From contig NZ_CP084469.1 of NCBI RefSeq assembly GCF_020405205.1, positions 3,782,001 through 3,846,000 of the forward strand: a stretch of DNA of 64,000 nt. Reading direction: 5' to 3'. A model generated the notes under the pieces. It worked only from the letters and a program-made list of their open reading frames with translations. It was not told where the DNA came from and did not search any database. This DNA is from Natrinema salinisoli (GTDB lineage: Archaea; Halobacteriota; Halobacteria; Halobacteriales; Natrialbaceae). Every line of letters begins with the position of its first letter. The first letter of the stretch is position 1. Of this stretch, positions 25,106 through 33,815 are shown piece after piece. Made by a program: the position numbers and the translations under genes.

Positions 25106-25115
25106 GAAGCCGTCC

Positions 25116-28100
25116 CTAATCGCTCGTCGCCGGCTCGTCCGAGGCCGATCCGATCGACTCCGCGTCGGCTCGGGGGACCTCGAGCGTGACGACGGTACCG
25201 CGGGGATCGTTGTCGCTGAACGACAGGTGGCCGCCCGCCTGGGTGACGACCCAGTTGACGAGCCAGAGGCCGAGCCCGCTCGCGTGGCGAAGCTGCGTGA
25301 TCTCGCGGTCGCCCTCGAGCAGTTCCCGTTCCTCGTCGGGCATTCCGGGTCCGTCGTCGGCGATCGCCACCGTCAGTGACTCGTCGTCGGGACCGTCACG
25401 CAGCGTGACGTCGATGGTCGGTCGCGGTCGGTCATTGTGTTCGACGGCGTTCTCGAGGACCTGGAAGAGGGCCATCTGGAGGTACTCGTCGGCTCGGGCG
25501 AAGCGTCGGTCCGGGAGCGATGCGGTGACCTCGACGTCGGGGTGAGCGGTTTCGAGGCGGGAGATCGCCCGTTCGATGGCGTCGGCGAGGTCGATCGGGC
25601 CTGCCGCGACCCCCTCGCGGTCGAGGACCCGCTCGACGGCGCGCGTCTTTTCCGCGAGACCGATGAGTTCGTTCGTTCGGCCCCGAATGGTTTCGACGTG
25701 CTCCTGCCCATCGTCGTCGACGGTGTCCGCGAGCAGCTCCGCACAGCCGTCGATGATATTCATCCCGTTTCGCAGGTCGTGGCGCAGGACGCGGTTGAGG
25801 ATCTCGAGGCGTTTCTGTCGTTGTTTCTGTGCAGTGATGTCGGTGTAGAGCCCGAAGGCGCGATCCGACGAGCCGTCCGTCTCTATCGGGACGACCCGAA
25901 GTCTGAAATCGCGCAATCCGTCCGCCGTTTGCCGTTTGACTTCCGCCTCGCCGATTTCGCCGTGACTGCCCCGACGGTTGAGCGTGTCGGCCTCGGTCGT
26001 TCTGTCGGGTGGCACGATGAAGTCGTCGAGCGGTTCGCCGACGAGTTCCGCCTCGTCGAACCCGAAGATCCGTTCGAACGCGGGGTTGACGTCCTCGGTG
26101 ATCGGACCGTCCTCGAGCCGACTGACGCTGACGACGGCGTCGGGGACGTTCTCGAACAGCGCCACGAATCGATCGCGTTCGGTTCGCAGGCGCTTTTCGA
26201 ACTCGATTCGATCGAGCGCGTCGGTGACGTGGGAGAGCAGCAGTTCCGCCAGGTCGGTGTCGGCCGGCGTAAATGCCGACGGCTCCGTGGAAACGGCCTG
26301 AAACACGCCGCGATCGTCGATCGGGACGCTCAGTACCGATCTGAGCCCGTCGACTTTCGGTGCCGCGTCGTCGTCGGCGAGGATGTCGTCGACCCGGTAC
26401 GGCTGCTGCGTGCGATAGGTCTTGCCGGCGATCCCATCGCCGATCGGCATCTCTTCATCGAGGTCCACATCGAGCGTGGACGAAATGGCCTGCTTGACGA
26501 GGTACTCTCCGCGGACGCTGTCGACGCAACAGACGTCGAAATTGAGCACGTCTTCGGCGGCTTCCACGGTTTCCTCGTAGACTTCCTCGCGGGTCGTACA
26601 GTCGTCGAGTCGGGAGGCGACCTCGTGAAGGGCTTCGATCTTCGCCTTCCTGTCGACGAGCTTTCGCTCCATCCGTTTTCGGTCGCTGATGTCGCGGGCG
26701 ATGCCGACGGTCCCCTCGATCTCGCCGTCGGACCGCAACAGCGCCATGTTGACCTCGCCCGGTGTCCGTTCGCCGTCGGGCCCGGTCAGCGTGACCTCGT
26801 ACGTCGCGACTCGTTGCTCGTCGTCGTCGACGAGCGCCTGAACCTGCCGTTGCCCGCGTTCGAGGCTCTCGTCCGTGAGGATCTTCGAGACGTGTTCGCC
26901 GAGGAGGTCGTCGCGGTCGTAGTCGATCTCCCCCATCCTGGTATCATTGACGGTGACGAACCGGCCGTCGCTGTCGAGCTGGTAGACGCAGTCGCCGACC
27001 GCCTCGACGACGGTCTTCGTCCGCTCGAGTTCGCGTTCGCGCGCCGCCCGATCGAGCGCCGCTTCGGCGGTCGACGCGAGGACGTGGAGCAGGTGGATCT
27101 CGGCGTCGCCGAAGGTCTCGTCGCCCGACGCTGCGACGGTAAACAGCCCGTGATCGCCCAGCGGCTGGAAGAGTACGTTCCCGATTTCGGTCTCGACGTC
27201 GTAGGGAATGCGCTCCATCGGGACGTTCTCCACGATGGTCGGCATTTGATCCGCGTAGGCCTCCCAGAAGATGGTGCTTCCCGGGCCGACCGACGGGATC
27301 TCGTCGGTGTGTTCGTCGAACGTCGTCGTGGTACTCGCAAGCTCGAGCGTCTCGCTGTCCTCGTCGTAGAGCCGGATCCCGGCGAGGGACTGATCGAGTA
27401 CGTCCTCGGTCGCCGTCATCACGATGTCCGCGATCTCGTTGGCGGACTCGGCTCGCAGTAACTCCTGGGTCGTCTCCTGAAGCGCTTCGAGCGCGCTCGC
27501 CCGCGTGTGTTCGTCAGTGACGTCCCGGACGAACGAGAGGACGCTGACGACGTCGCCGTCGTCGTCGACGAGCGGCGTGTTCACCCACTCGCAGGTGATC
27601 GTCGTGCCGTCCTTGCAGACGTTCGGATTGACCCAGCAGACCGAGTCGCCGTCGACGATCCGGTCTCGCCACTGGAGAACGGTGTCGCGGTCGTGTTCGG
27701 GAACGATCAGCTCGAAGGCGGAGTCGCCGATCGCCTCGTCGGCGGTATACCCGAACAGCTCGGTCGCCGCCGAATTCCAGTCTCGGATTTCGTACTCGAG
27801 GGTCCACTCGACGACCGCGAGCGGCAACCGGTCGACGAACGACTCGAGGCGATCCGTCGGATCGGCCGTCGATTCCGAAAGTGTCGCGTCGGTAACCGAC
27901 GGGCCGGTTGCGGGTGTGTCCGCAGATCGGTCGCCGGACGAGCGGTCGGCGGTCAATTCGCGTAGTCGCTTCGTCAGCGTTTCGACGCCCTCCGAGCGGG
28001 GAACGTAGCCGTCGGCCCCCGCGGCGACGACCGCACCCGCAAGCGCTTCGCTGCCGTCCGCGGGGTAGACGACGATCGGATTCTCGACGCCGCGGTCCCG

Positions 28101-28310
28101 AATCGTTCGACAGCATTCGACGGGATCCGTGTCGGATCGCGTGTCCCCGATCACGACGCAGTCGTCGCTCGAGAGCGTCTCGAGACATGCGTCGGCCGTC
28201 TCGACGACGTCGACGGTGGTGTGCGTTCCATCGAGAACGCGTTCGACAGCCCCTCCCGAGCCGGAATCGACCGCGACGATCCGGGTCGTCGGTCCGATAT
28301 TCGTGCCCAT
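25116..28310 (-). CDS. Multi-sensor histidine kinase (REC-like, PAS, GAF, PAS, GAF, PAS, HisKA, HATPase)
   Basis: A 1064-residue soluble kinase. Order: a degenerate receiver (about 10-120), PAS (about 160-280), GAF (about 285-430), PAS (about 435-555), GAF (about 565-715), PAS (about 720-840), HisKA with phospho-acceptor H844 (VLRHDLRNGMNII), and HATPase_c with the N box around N954 (ENAVEHNDRP), DDGPGMP and GLGLWLV. No membrane segment, so it senses cytoplasmic signals such as redox, light or small ligands. It is an orphan kinase: no response regulator adjoins it. Confidence 0.93.
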   Translation of the reverse strand: MGTNIGPTTRIVAVDSGSGGAVERVLDGTHTTVDVVETADACLETLSSDDCVVIGDTRSDTDPVECCRTIRDRGVENPIVVYPADGSEALAGAVVAAGADGYVPRSEGVETLTKRLRELTADRSSGDRSADTPATGPSVTDATLSESTADPTDRLESFVDRLPLAVVEWTLEYEIRDWNSAATELFGYTADEAIGDSAFELIVPEHDRDTVLQWRDRIVDGDSVCWVNPNVCKDGTTITCEWVNTPLVDDDGDVVSVLSFVRDVTDEHTRASALEALQETTQELLRAESANEIADIVMTATEDVLDQSLAGIRLYDEDSETLELASTTTTFDEHTDEIPSVGPGSTIFWEAYADQMPTIVENVPMERIPYDVETEIGNVLFQPLGDHGLFTVAASGDETFGDAEIHLLHVLASTAEAALDRAARERELERTKTVVEAVGDCVYQLDSDGRFVTVNDTRMGEIDYDRDDLLGEHVSKILTDESLERGQRQVQALVDDDEQRVATYEVTLTGPDGERTPGEVNMALLRSDGEIEGTVGIARDISDRKRMERKLVDRKAKIEALHEVASRLDDCTTREEVYEETVEAAEDVLNFDVCCVDSVRGEYLVKQAISSTLDVDLDEEMPIGDGIAGKTYRTQQPYRVDDILADDDAAPKVDGLRSVLSVPIDDRGVFQAVSTEPSAFTPADTDLAELLLSHVTDALDRIEFEKRLRTERDRFVALFENVPDAVVSVSRLEDGPITEDVNPAFERIFGFDEAELVGEPLDDFIVPPDRTTEADTLNRRGSHGEIGEAEVKRQTADGLRDFRLRVVPIETDGSSDRAFGLYTDITAQKQRQKRLEILNRVLRHDLRNGMNIIDGCAELLADTVDDDGQEHVETIRGRTNELIGLAEKTRAVERVLDREGVAAGPIDLADAIERAISRLETAHPDVEVTASLPDRRFARADEYLQMALFQVLENAVEHNDRPRPTIDVTLRDGPDDESLTVAIADDGPGMPDEERELLEGDREITQLRHASGLGLWLVNWVVTQAGGHLSFSDNDPRGTVVTLEVPRADAESIGSASDEPATSD

Positions 28311-28427
28311 CCCCTGTATTCAGTCGGTGACGAGGAGTCCCGGCACTATTACTCTTCGACTCGACTCACGAACTGAGTCGTCCACGTTTTCCGAGCAGTT
28401 GTCTCTGGATAAAAGTCGTATGGAGGC

Positions 28428-29120
28428 TTAGACGCCGGTTTCTTCCGATTCGAAGCCGCGGAGAACCCCCTGTCCGTCGGTCGGGCCGATGTCGGGCAAG
28501 GTCGCGCGTTCGGGGTGGGGCATCAACACCGCGACGGACTCGCGGTCGCCGAGGACGCCGGCGACGCTGTGCTTGGAGCCGTTCGGGTTCGCGTCCGGGC
28601 TTGTTTCGCCGTGTTCGTCACAGTACCGAAAGAGGACGCGGCCGTCGTCCTCGAGTTCGGCCAACCGCTCGTCGTCGATCTCGTAGCGGCCTTCGCCGTG
28701 TGCGATCGGGACCTCGATGACCTCGCCCTCGTCGTAGTGGGCGGTCCAGGGCGTGTCGTCGCGCTCGACGCGCAGGTAGACGTGCTCACACTGGAAGCGC
28801 GCGCTCTCGTTGGTCGTGAACGCGCCCTCGGTCAGCCCCGACTCGCAGCCGACCTGGGCGCCGTTACAGACGCCGAGCACGGGGACGCCGTCGGCCGCGG
28901 CCTCGCGGACCTCGGCCATGATCGGCGAGCGGGCCGCCATCGCTCCAGCCCGAAGATAGTCCCCGTAGGAGAACCCGCCGGGGAGGACGACGCCCGTCGT
29001 GTCGTCCGGAAGCCCGTCCTCGTGCCAGACGATCTCGGCGTCGATGTCGAGGTGTGTCAGGGCGCGTTCGGCGTCGCGGTCGCAGTTCGAGCCGCCGAAG
29101 CGGATGATCGAAACCGTCAT
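28428..29120 (-). CDS. purQ: Phosphoribosylformylglycinamidine synthase subunit PurQ (glutaminase)
   Basis: A 230-residue class-I glutamine amidotransferase. MTVSIIRFGGSNCDRDAERA and the nucleophile elbow VLGVCNGAQVG (catalytic Cys) are present, as is the C-terminal His/Glu (LMPHPERAT). It supplies ammonia for FGAM synthase, step 4 of de novo purine synthesis, acting with PurL and PurS. The start abuts the purS stop codon, so the genes form a purSQ operon. PurL is not in the window. Confidence 0.96.
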   Translation of the reverse strand: MTVSIIRFGGSNCDRDAERALTHLDIDAEIVWHEDGLPDDTTGVVLPGGFSYGDYLRAGAMAARSPIMAEVREAAADGVPVLGVCNGAQVGCESGLTEGAFTTNESARFQCEHVYLRVERDDTPWTAHYDEGEVIEVPIAHGEGRYEIDDERLAELEDDGRVLFRYCDEHGETSPDANPNGSKHSVAGVLGDRESVAVLMPHPERATLPDIGPTDGQGVLRGFESEETGV

Positions 29121-29372
29121 CTACCGTTCGGCGACCTCCACGTCGTAGTCGTGGATGGTCGGGTTCGCCAGCAGCCGTTCGGCCATCTCGTCGGCGCGCT
29201 CGCGTGCGCCGTCCGCGGAGTCTGCCTCGAGGTCGACCTCGAACCGGTCGGCCGACCGCAGGTCCTCGAGGTCGAAGCCCAGCCGCTCGAGGGCCTGTTT
29301 CGTGGTCTCGGCCTCGGGGTCCAGGACGCCCCGCTTGAGTCGAACCGTCACCGTCGCGGTGTAGGCGGTCAT
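29121..29372 (-). CDS. purS: Phosphoribosylformylglycinamidine synthase subunit PurS
   Basis: An 83-residue protein, MTAYTATVTVRLKRGVLDPE ... GFDLEDLRSADRFEVDLEADS, the size and pattern of PurS, which dimerises and bridges PurL and PurQ. Directly followed by purQ with no gap. Confidence 0.95.
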   Translation of the reverse strand: MTAYTATVTVRLKRGVLDPEAETTKQALERLGFDLEDLRSADRFEVDLEADSADGARERADEMAERLLANPTIHDYDVEVAER

Positions 29373-29494
29373 TACCTGTTACCCCGTAACCGTGCTCAAA
29401 AACGCTTTCGCCTTGGCTCCGTAATACACGTTCGTGGATATTCAGGGGGACCGTCCACGCAGCGGTTTCGAGCCGGCTGCCCGCTGCCGGCCGA

Positions 29495-29818
29495 TCACGG
29501 CGCTGGTGCGACGACGATGTCTCCCGTCGCGTGAACGGTGATCGTGTACCCGTCCAGCTGGAACGATACCTGCCCGGTGTTTCGGGCCACGGTGTCCCTC
29601 GTCGGCGCGAAGAGGGCCTCGAGGCTTTCGGGATCGATCCGGTCGTAGAGTCGCTCGACGTCGGTCGGGTCGCGTCCGGAGAGTTCCGCGACCGTCGAGA
29701 CGATCGTGTTCGTCAGCGAATCGGTGCCCGCCCAGTCGTGTGAGACGAACGCCGTCTTCCGTTCGCGATCGATTCGTGATCGGCCGTGGTCGTCGTGAGT
29801 TGCCGTCATTGTGTTCAC
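29495..29818 (-). CDS. HalOD1-domain output protein
   Basis: A 107-residue protein; the GTG at 29818 gives VNTMTATHDDHGRSRIDRER, with an ATG at 29809 as alternative. HalOD1 pattern: TIVSTVAELSGRDPTDVERLYDRIDPESLEALFAPT (in pieces), VSFQLDGYTITVHATGDIVV. It is a clear paralogue of 20419-20739. Between its TATA (TTTATACG on the minus strand, about 29873-29880) and its start lies a perfect 6-bp palindrome (29835-29849), suggesting repressor control. Confidence 0.8.
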   Translation of the reverse strand: MNTMTATHDDHGRSRIDRERKTAFVSHDWAGTDSLTNTIVSTVAELSGRDPTDVERLYDRIDPESLEALFAPTRDTVARNTGQVSFQLDGYTITVHATGDIVVAPAP

Positions 29819-29834
29819 CTATCGGCTGGCGACT

Positions 29835-29849
29835 GTCACGCTGCGTGAC
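29835..29849. promoter_or_regulatory. Palindrome GTCACG-N3-CGTGAC upstream of the HalOD1 gene
   Basis: A perfect inverted repeat, GTCACG CTG CGTGAC, between the TATA element (about 29873-29880) and the start at 29818. It could be a repressor operator or a 5'-UTR hairpin. Confidence 0.5.
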
Positions 29850-30177
29850 TGAACGCTCGTACCACAGTCCGGCGTATAAAACCCTGTCAGACACATTACA
29901 TCCGTTTGTAGGACAAAATAAAGGTGTCTCGGGGACGGGCGGGTGGTCGATCACGAGCGTCCGTCATACGCCTCTCGCGGACGACCGCCGACCGGCTTCC
30001 GAGCCGAAATCGAAGTGATCGCCACCTTCATTGCGTTCGGAATACAAATTTACGCATGAATTCGACACACAATGAACGTAGTGCGGGCGATTCTCACGCG
30101 TCTCTCCGGAAAGCAGGACTTTTAGCCGCCCGTGGACTGCAATCCGTCGTGATGAATCGATATTCGCTCGAGCGGAG

Positions 30178-31137
30178 GTGGCAGCGGTGACGACCGACGT
30201 GACGGAAATCACGGTGATCGGAGACGACGACACCGGGCTGGTCGCCAACGTGACCAGCCTCCTGTTCGAGCGCGGGATCAATATCGAGGACCTCGACCAG
30301 GCGGTCCGCGACGGCGTCTTCCGGATGTACCTCGCCGTCGACACCTCCGAGATGGTCTGTACGGAGGCGACGCTTCGCGAGGACCTCAACGAACTCGGCG
30401 AGGACCTCGGGCTGGACGTCCAGGTTAGGTTCCCCGCCGACCGCGAGACCCAGCAGATCGCCGTCCTCGTCACGAAGGAGAGCCACTGCCTCGAGGCGCT
30501 GTTCGAGGCCTGGGCCAACGACGAACTCGGCGCGGACATCGGGGTGGTCATCGGCAACCACGACGACCTCCAGCCGCTGGCCGAGCACTACGACGTGCCC
30601 TTCCACGACATCGGCGACGAGGGCGGGCAGCAAAACGAGGAGCGGCTCCTCGAACTCCTCGCGGAGTACGACGTCGACCTGATCGTCCTCGCGCGGTACA
30701 TGCGCATCCTCAGTCCGAACGTCGTCTTCCGCTACGAGGATCGCATCATCAACGTCCACCCCTCCCTGCTGCCGGCGTTCCCCGGCGCGGAGGCCTACCG
30801 GCAGGCCGTCGAGGAAGGGGTTCGGGTCGCGGGCGTCACCGCCCACTACGTGACGACCGACCTCGATCAGGGGCCGATCATCACCCAGCGCGCGTTCGAC
30901 GTCCCCGACGACGCCGACCTCGAGGAGATGAAACGCCGCGGGCAGCCCCTGGAGGCCGACGCCCTGCTCGAGGCCGTCCAGTTGCACCTGAACGGCGACG
31001 TCTCGGTCCACCGCGGTCGGACCTCGGTCCGAGAGAACGGCGCTCAGTACCAGCTCGGCCTGCCCGACGAGATCGAGGAGTTCACCCCCGATCGGCCGGT
31101 CGACGGGATCGGCAGCGCGGTCGCCGAGGATCGGTAA
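30178..31137 (+). CDS. purU: Formyltetrahydrofolate deformylase-like protein (PurU type)
   Basis: A 319-residue protein; the GTG at 30178 or the GTG at 30187 (VTTDVTEITVIGDDDTG) starts it. N-terminal ACT domain (about 5-80: GLVANVTSLLFERGINIEDL), then a formyltransferase fold with IAVLVTKESHCLEALFEAW, ARYMRILSPNVV, the catalytic HPSLLPAFPGA and VTAHYVTTDLDQGPII. The C-terminus is longer than in bacterial PurU. It hydrolyses formyl-THF or uses it in a related transfer, which in purine-making archaea could supply formate for PurP. It lies close to, but divergent from, purSQ. Confidence 0.88.
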   Translation: MAAVTTDVTEITVIGDDDTGLVANVTSLLFERGINIEDLDQAVRDGVFRMYLAVDTSEMVCTEATLREDLNELGEDLGLDVQVRFPADRETQQIAVLVTKESHCLEALFEAWANDELGADIGVVIGNHDDLQPLAEHYDVPFHDIGDEGGQQNEERLLELLAEYDVDLIVLARYMRILSPNVVFRYEDRIINVHPSLLPAFPGAEAYRQAVEEGVRVAGVTAHYVTTDLDQGPIITQRAFDVPDDADLEEMKRRGQPLEADALLEAVQLHLNGDVSVHRGRTSVRENGAQYQLGLPDEIEEFTPDRPVDGIGSAVAEDR

Positions 31138-31179
31138 TCTCCCGCCAGCGATCGATCGATCCGCCGTTCTGTTCGACCG

Positions 31180-32421
31180 TCACTTTCGGGCCGTCGCATT
31201 CGTTCTCTCGGGCGGAGTGACGACACCGGACGCGTCGGCGGAGTCGTCACAGTGCGGAAATACGACGAAAAACGTCGATCCCGCTCCGGCTTCCGATTCG
31301 ACCCGGATTTCCCCGTCGTGGCGCTCGACGATCCGCTTGCACAGCGCCAATCCGATTCCCGAACCCCCCTGTTCCTCGATCGAGTGACAGCGTTGAAAGA
31401 TCTCGAAGATCCGATCGGTATCGTCGGCATCGATACCGATTCCCTCGTCGCGAACCGAAATCGTCCACTCGCTCCCATCCCGCGTCGCCGACACGTGTAT
31501 CCGCGGGGGTTCGTCGCCGCTGTAATCGATCGCATTGCTCACCAGATTCTGGAACAGCTGCTGGAACTGTCGTCCGTCTCCCTCGACGGTAGGCAACGGC
31601 TCTCGCGAGATCTCGGTGTCGGTCTCGTCGATCTTGAACTGCAGATCGGTGAGGACGTCGTCGAGGACGGCCTCGAGATCGACGGCTTCGAAGGAATCGC
31701 CCTGGGTTTCGACCCGGGAATACTCGAGCAAGCCGTCGATCATCGCACGCATGCGGTCGGCGCCGTCGACGGCGAATTCGATGAACTCCGTGCAATCGTC
31801 GTCGAGTTCGTCGCCGTACCGATTGTCGATGAGTCGCAGATAGCTCGTCACCATCCGGAGCGGCTCCTGTAAGTCGTGCGAGGCGGCGTACGCGAACTGC
31901 TCCAGCCGATCGTTCGAGTCTTCCAGTTCGGTGACCGCCTCCTCGAGGCGCTCTTCGGTTCGTTTCAGTTGGTCGTTTCGCGCCTCGAGGACTTCGGCCT
32001 GAATGAGCGTCTGGGCCTCGTAGACGCCGATCCCCAGTCCCGCGATCGTGCCGATCGCCAGCAGGACCGCCTGCGTCCCGAACGTGAAGTCGACGGTGAC
32101 GCCGGGATGGAGCACGCGCAGGACGAGCACGACGGCCATGACGACGACGCCACCGACGGCCCGCGTCACGATGCGGGGATAGAACCTGACCGGAATGTCG
32201 CTGCCGGGTAACCAGAGCCAGATGTACAGGAGGACGGCTCCGAGAGAGCCGATCAGAACGAAATCGAGGATAGCTTCCAGGAGGATGCCGCTACTGCTCA
32301 GGGTGTGGATCGATTTCCAGATCGCGCCGAGGAGAATCACGATCCCGAGCGCGGGAACGACGCGGTGCCAGCGGCTCAGCCTACTCAGATACGATTCGAA
32401 TCCGCTGGAATTCCCTACCAC
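31180..32421 (-). CDS. Membrane-bound histidine kinase
   Basis: A 413-residue protein beginning at a GTG (VVGNSSGFESYLSRLSRWHR). About four membrane helices lie in residues 20-135 with very short external loops, then a coiled coil (145-175), HisKA with H182 (FAYAASHDLQEPLRMV, the phytochrome/bacteriophytochrome-type H box), and HATPase_c (QNLVSNAIDYSG, VRDEGIGID, GSGIGLALCKRIVERHDG). It belongs to the class that senses a membrane-associated signal. Upstream of a Bat-type HTH gene on the same strand (56-base gap), which may be its partner. Confidence 0.92.
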   Translation of the reverse strand: MVGNSSGFESYLSRLSRWHRVVPALGIVILLGAIWKSIHTLSSSGILLEAILDFVLIGSLGAVLLYIWLWLPGSDIPVRFYPRIVTRAVGGVVVMAVVLVLRVLHPGVTVDFTFGTQAVLLAIGTIAGLGIGVYEAQTLIQAEVLEARNDQLKRTEERLEEAVTELEDSNDRLEQFAYAASHDLQEPLRMVTSYLRLIDNRYGDELDDDCTEFIEFAVDGADRMRAMIDGLLEYSRVETQGDSFEAVDLEAVLDDVLTDLQFKIDETDTEISREPLPTVEGDGRQFQQLFQNLVSNAIDYSGDEPPRIHVSATRDGSEWTISVRDEGIGIDADDTDRIFEIFQRCHSIEEQGGSGIGLALCKRIVERHDGEIRVESEAGAGSTFFVVFPHCDDSADASGVVTPPERTNATARK

Positions 32422-32477
32422 TACGTCTCATACGAGCGGCGAGACGGTTCAGGTGAGATTTTTAGTATACAACATAC

Positions 32478-33134
32478 TTAAATAGATTCCTCGGATTTGG
32501 CGAGCGCCTCGCCAAGAACTCGATCGATACCGCGCCGGAGCCGAGACGCGACCGCCTGCTGCGTGATGCCGAGTTCGTCGCCGAGCTCCGCCATCGTCAC
32601 GTCCCGCGGCGAATTGAAGTAGCCGCGATCGTATGCGAGGCGCAGCGCCTCCACCTGTGGGTCGGTCAACGCCGCCTCGGTCGCCGTCTCGATCGGCATG
32701 AGCGCGTTGAGCTTCGTCAGCGTGATCGGAACGCCGTCCTCTCGACAGCGTTTCTGAAAGACGGCGATGTCGCTCTGATCGTCTCCGCGGACGTCGAACG
32801 TCCACTGCCGGTTCGTCCCGACCGCCCTGACGAGCGGAATCGCCGTCTCCGTCAACGCGCTCAGAACGCCCTCGTACTCTCGGGACCACTCGACGCGAAA
32901 CAGGTATTCGTCCGCGACGGAATCGACGAGTTCGATCCGTTTCACGCCCGGATGGTCGGTAAACGTGCGCTCGATGTCGTCGACTCGAGTCCCCCGAACC
33001 CAGACGTACGGCACCACCACGTTTCGGGCCGGGATGACCCGCTCGAGTTCGACCGTCACGTCCGGGAGCCGGTCGAACACGCTCCCCAGCGGAAACCGGT
33101 CGGACGGAACGGTAAACGTCGCTTCGGTGGCCAT
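32478..33134 (-). CDS. Bacterio-opsin activator (Bat)-type HTH regulator
   Basis: A 218-residue protein starting MATEATFTVPSDRFPLGSVF. The N-terminal 140 residues are the Bat-associated sensor-like domain (LPDVTVELERVIPARNVVVPYVWVRG). C-terminal HTH_10, about 160-215: LTDPQVEALRLAYDRGYFNSPRDVTMAELGDELGITQQAVASRLRRG (in pieces). No receiver, so regulation is by direct ligand or by the kinase encoded just downstream. Targets unknown. Confidence 0.88.
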   Translation of the reverse strand: MATEATFTVPSDRFPLGSVFDRLPDVTVELERVIPARNVVVPYVWVRGTRVDDIERTFTDHPGVKRIELVDSVADEYLFRVEWSREYEGVLSALTETAIPLVRAVGTNRQWTFDVRGDDQSDIAVFQKRCREDGVPITLTKLNALMPIETATEAALTDPQVEALRLAYDRGYFNSPRDVTMAELGDELGITQQAVASRLRRGIDRVLGEALAKSEESI

Positions 33135-33240
33135 CGTTCGACCGCTACGCCCGCTCGGTAAAGCCCTGTTCGGGGGCGTCACCCGAGATGGGGCGCGAAC
33201 CAGTCCACGGCGCGGTCGGCGCAACGCCGTCGAACGGTCG

Positions 33241-33411
33241 TCAGGCCGAATTCGACGACTCCCACTGCTCGCGGCAGTCGTCGCTACAGAAGTGTCGGTA
33301 GACGGTCTCGGCGTCTTCGACCGACGTCACGACGCGCTGTTCGGAAGACGGTCCTACGGGATCGCCACAGGATCGGCAGTCGGGTGAGTCCTCGTCCGTC
33401 GAATCAGTCAT
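33241..33411 (-). CDS. Small zinc-binding protein (TRASH/YHS-like Cys pattern)
   Basis: A 56-residue protein starting MTDSTDEDSPDCRSCGDPVG, followed by VYRHFCSDDCREQWESS. The C-x2-C ... F-C-x3-C arrangement resembles the TRASH/YHS metal-binding fold used for sensing or trafficking copper and other metals. The ATG at 33411 is preferred, but the frame stays open upstream to 33714 (see separate entry). Function unknown. Confidence 0.65.
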   Translation of the reverse strand: MTDSTDEDSPDCRSCGDPVGPSSEQRVVTSVEDAETVYRHFCSDDCREQWESSNSA

Positions 33412-33714
33412 TGGGTGACAGGTGGGACGAGACCCACTTGAACGAATCCATTGCGGCGTATTCGGCCACCCTTCCCAAAACTGGACGCTTACCGCGCAAG
33501 CGGTGGACAATAGGCCGAACGCGGCTCGATCCTCGACTGTCGGGAACTCGAGCCCGTCGTCGCGATCGCTCGACACCGATCGGACGTTCTCCCGGCCGAT
33601 CGTCACGCCCTCGAAGAGTGGAGTCCGCTCATCGATGAGCCGGGATTTCAGGTCCGGCGACTCGCCGGCCGTCAGCGCGACCGCGAGCGCGTCGGTGAAC
33701 GGCGACTCGAGCAT
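33412..33714 (-). other. Open frame fused in phase to the zinc protein; extension or gene remnant
   Basis: The frame reading MLESPFTDALAVALTAGESP and continuing through LIDERTPLFEGVTIGRENV has good haloarchaeal codon use for about 70 residues. It then degrades (WEGWPNTPQWIRSSGSRP) before entering the zinc protein with no stop. It is either an N-terminal extension of that protein or the 5' remnant of another gene. I cannot decide from sequence alone. Confidence 0.35.
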
Positions 33715-33815
33715 AATTTCACGCCGAACTGCCGTTCGTTCGAGACGGTATCCCGCTCATCATCGGTTCCGTGAACAGCACCCTTATCGCTGCCAGCGAC
33801 GAACCACGATATGGT

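Noticed and set aside
25437-27461. 674-codon plus-strand frame antisense to the large histidine kinase
   Set aside because: Shadow of the kinase gene; the kinase frame has all expected PAS, GAF, HisKA and HATPase motifs.
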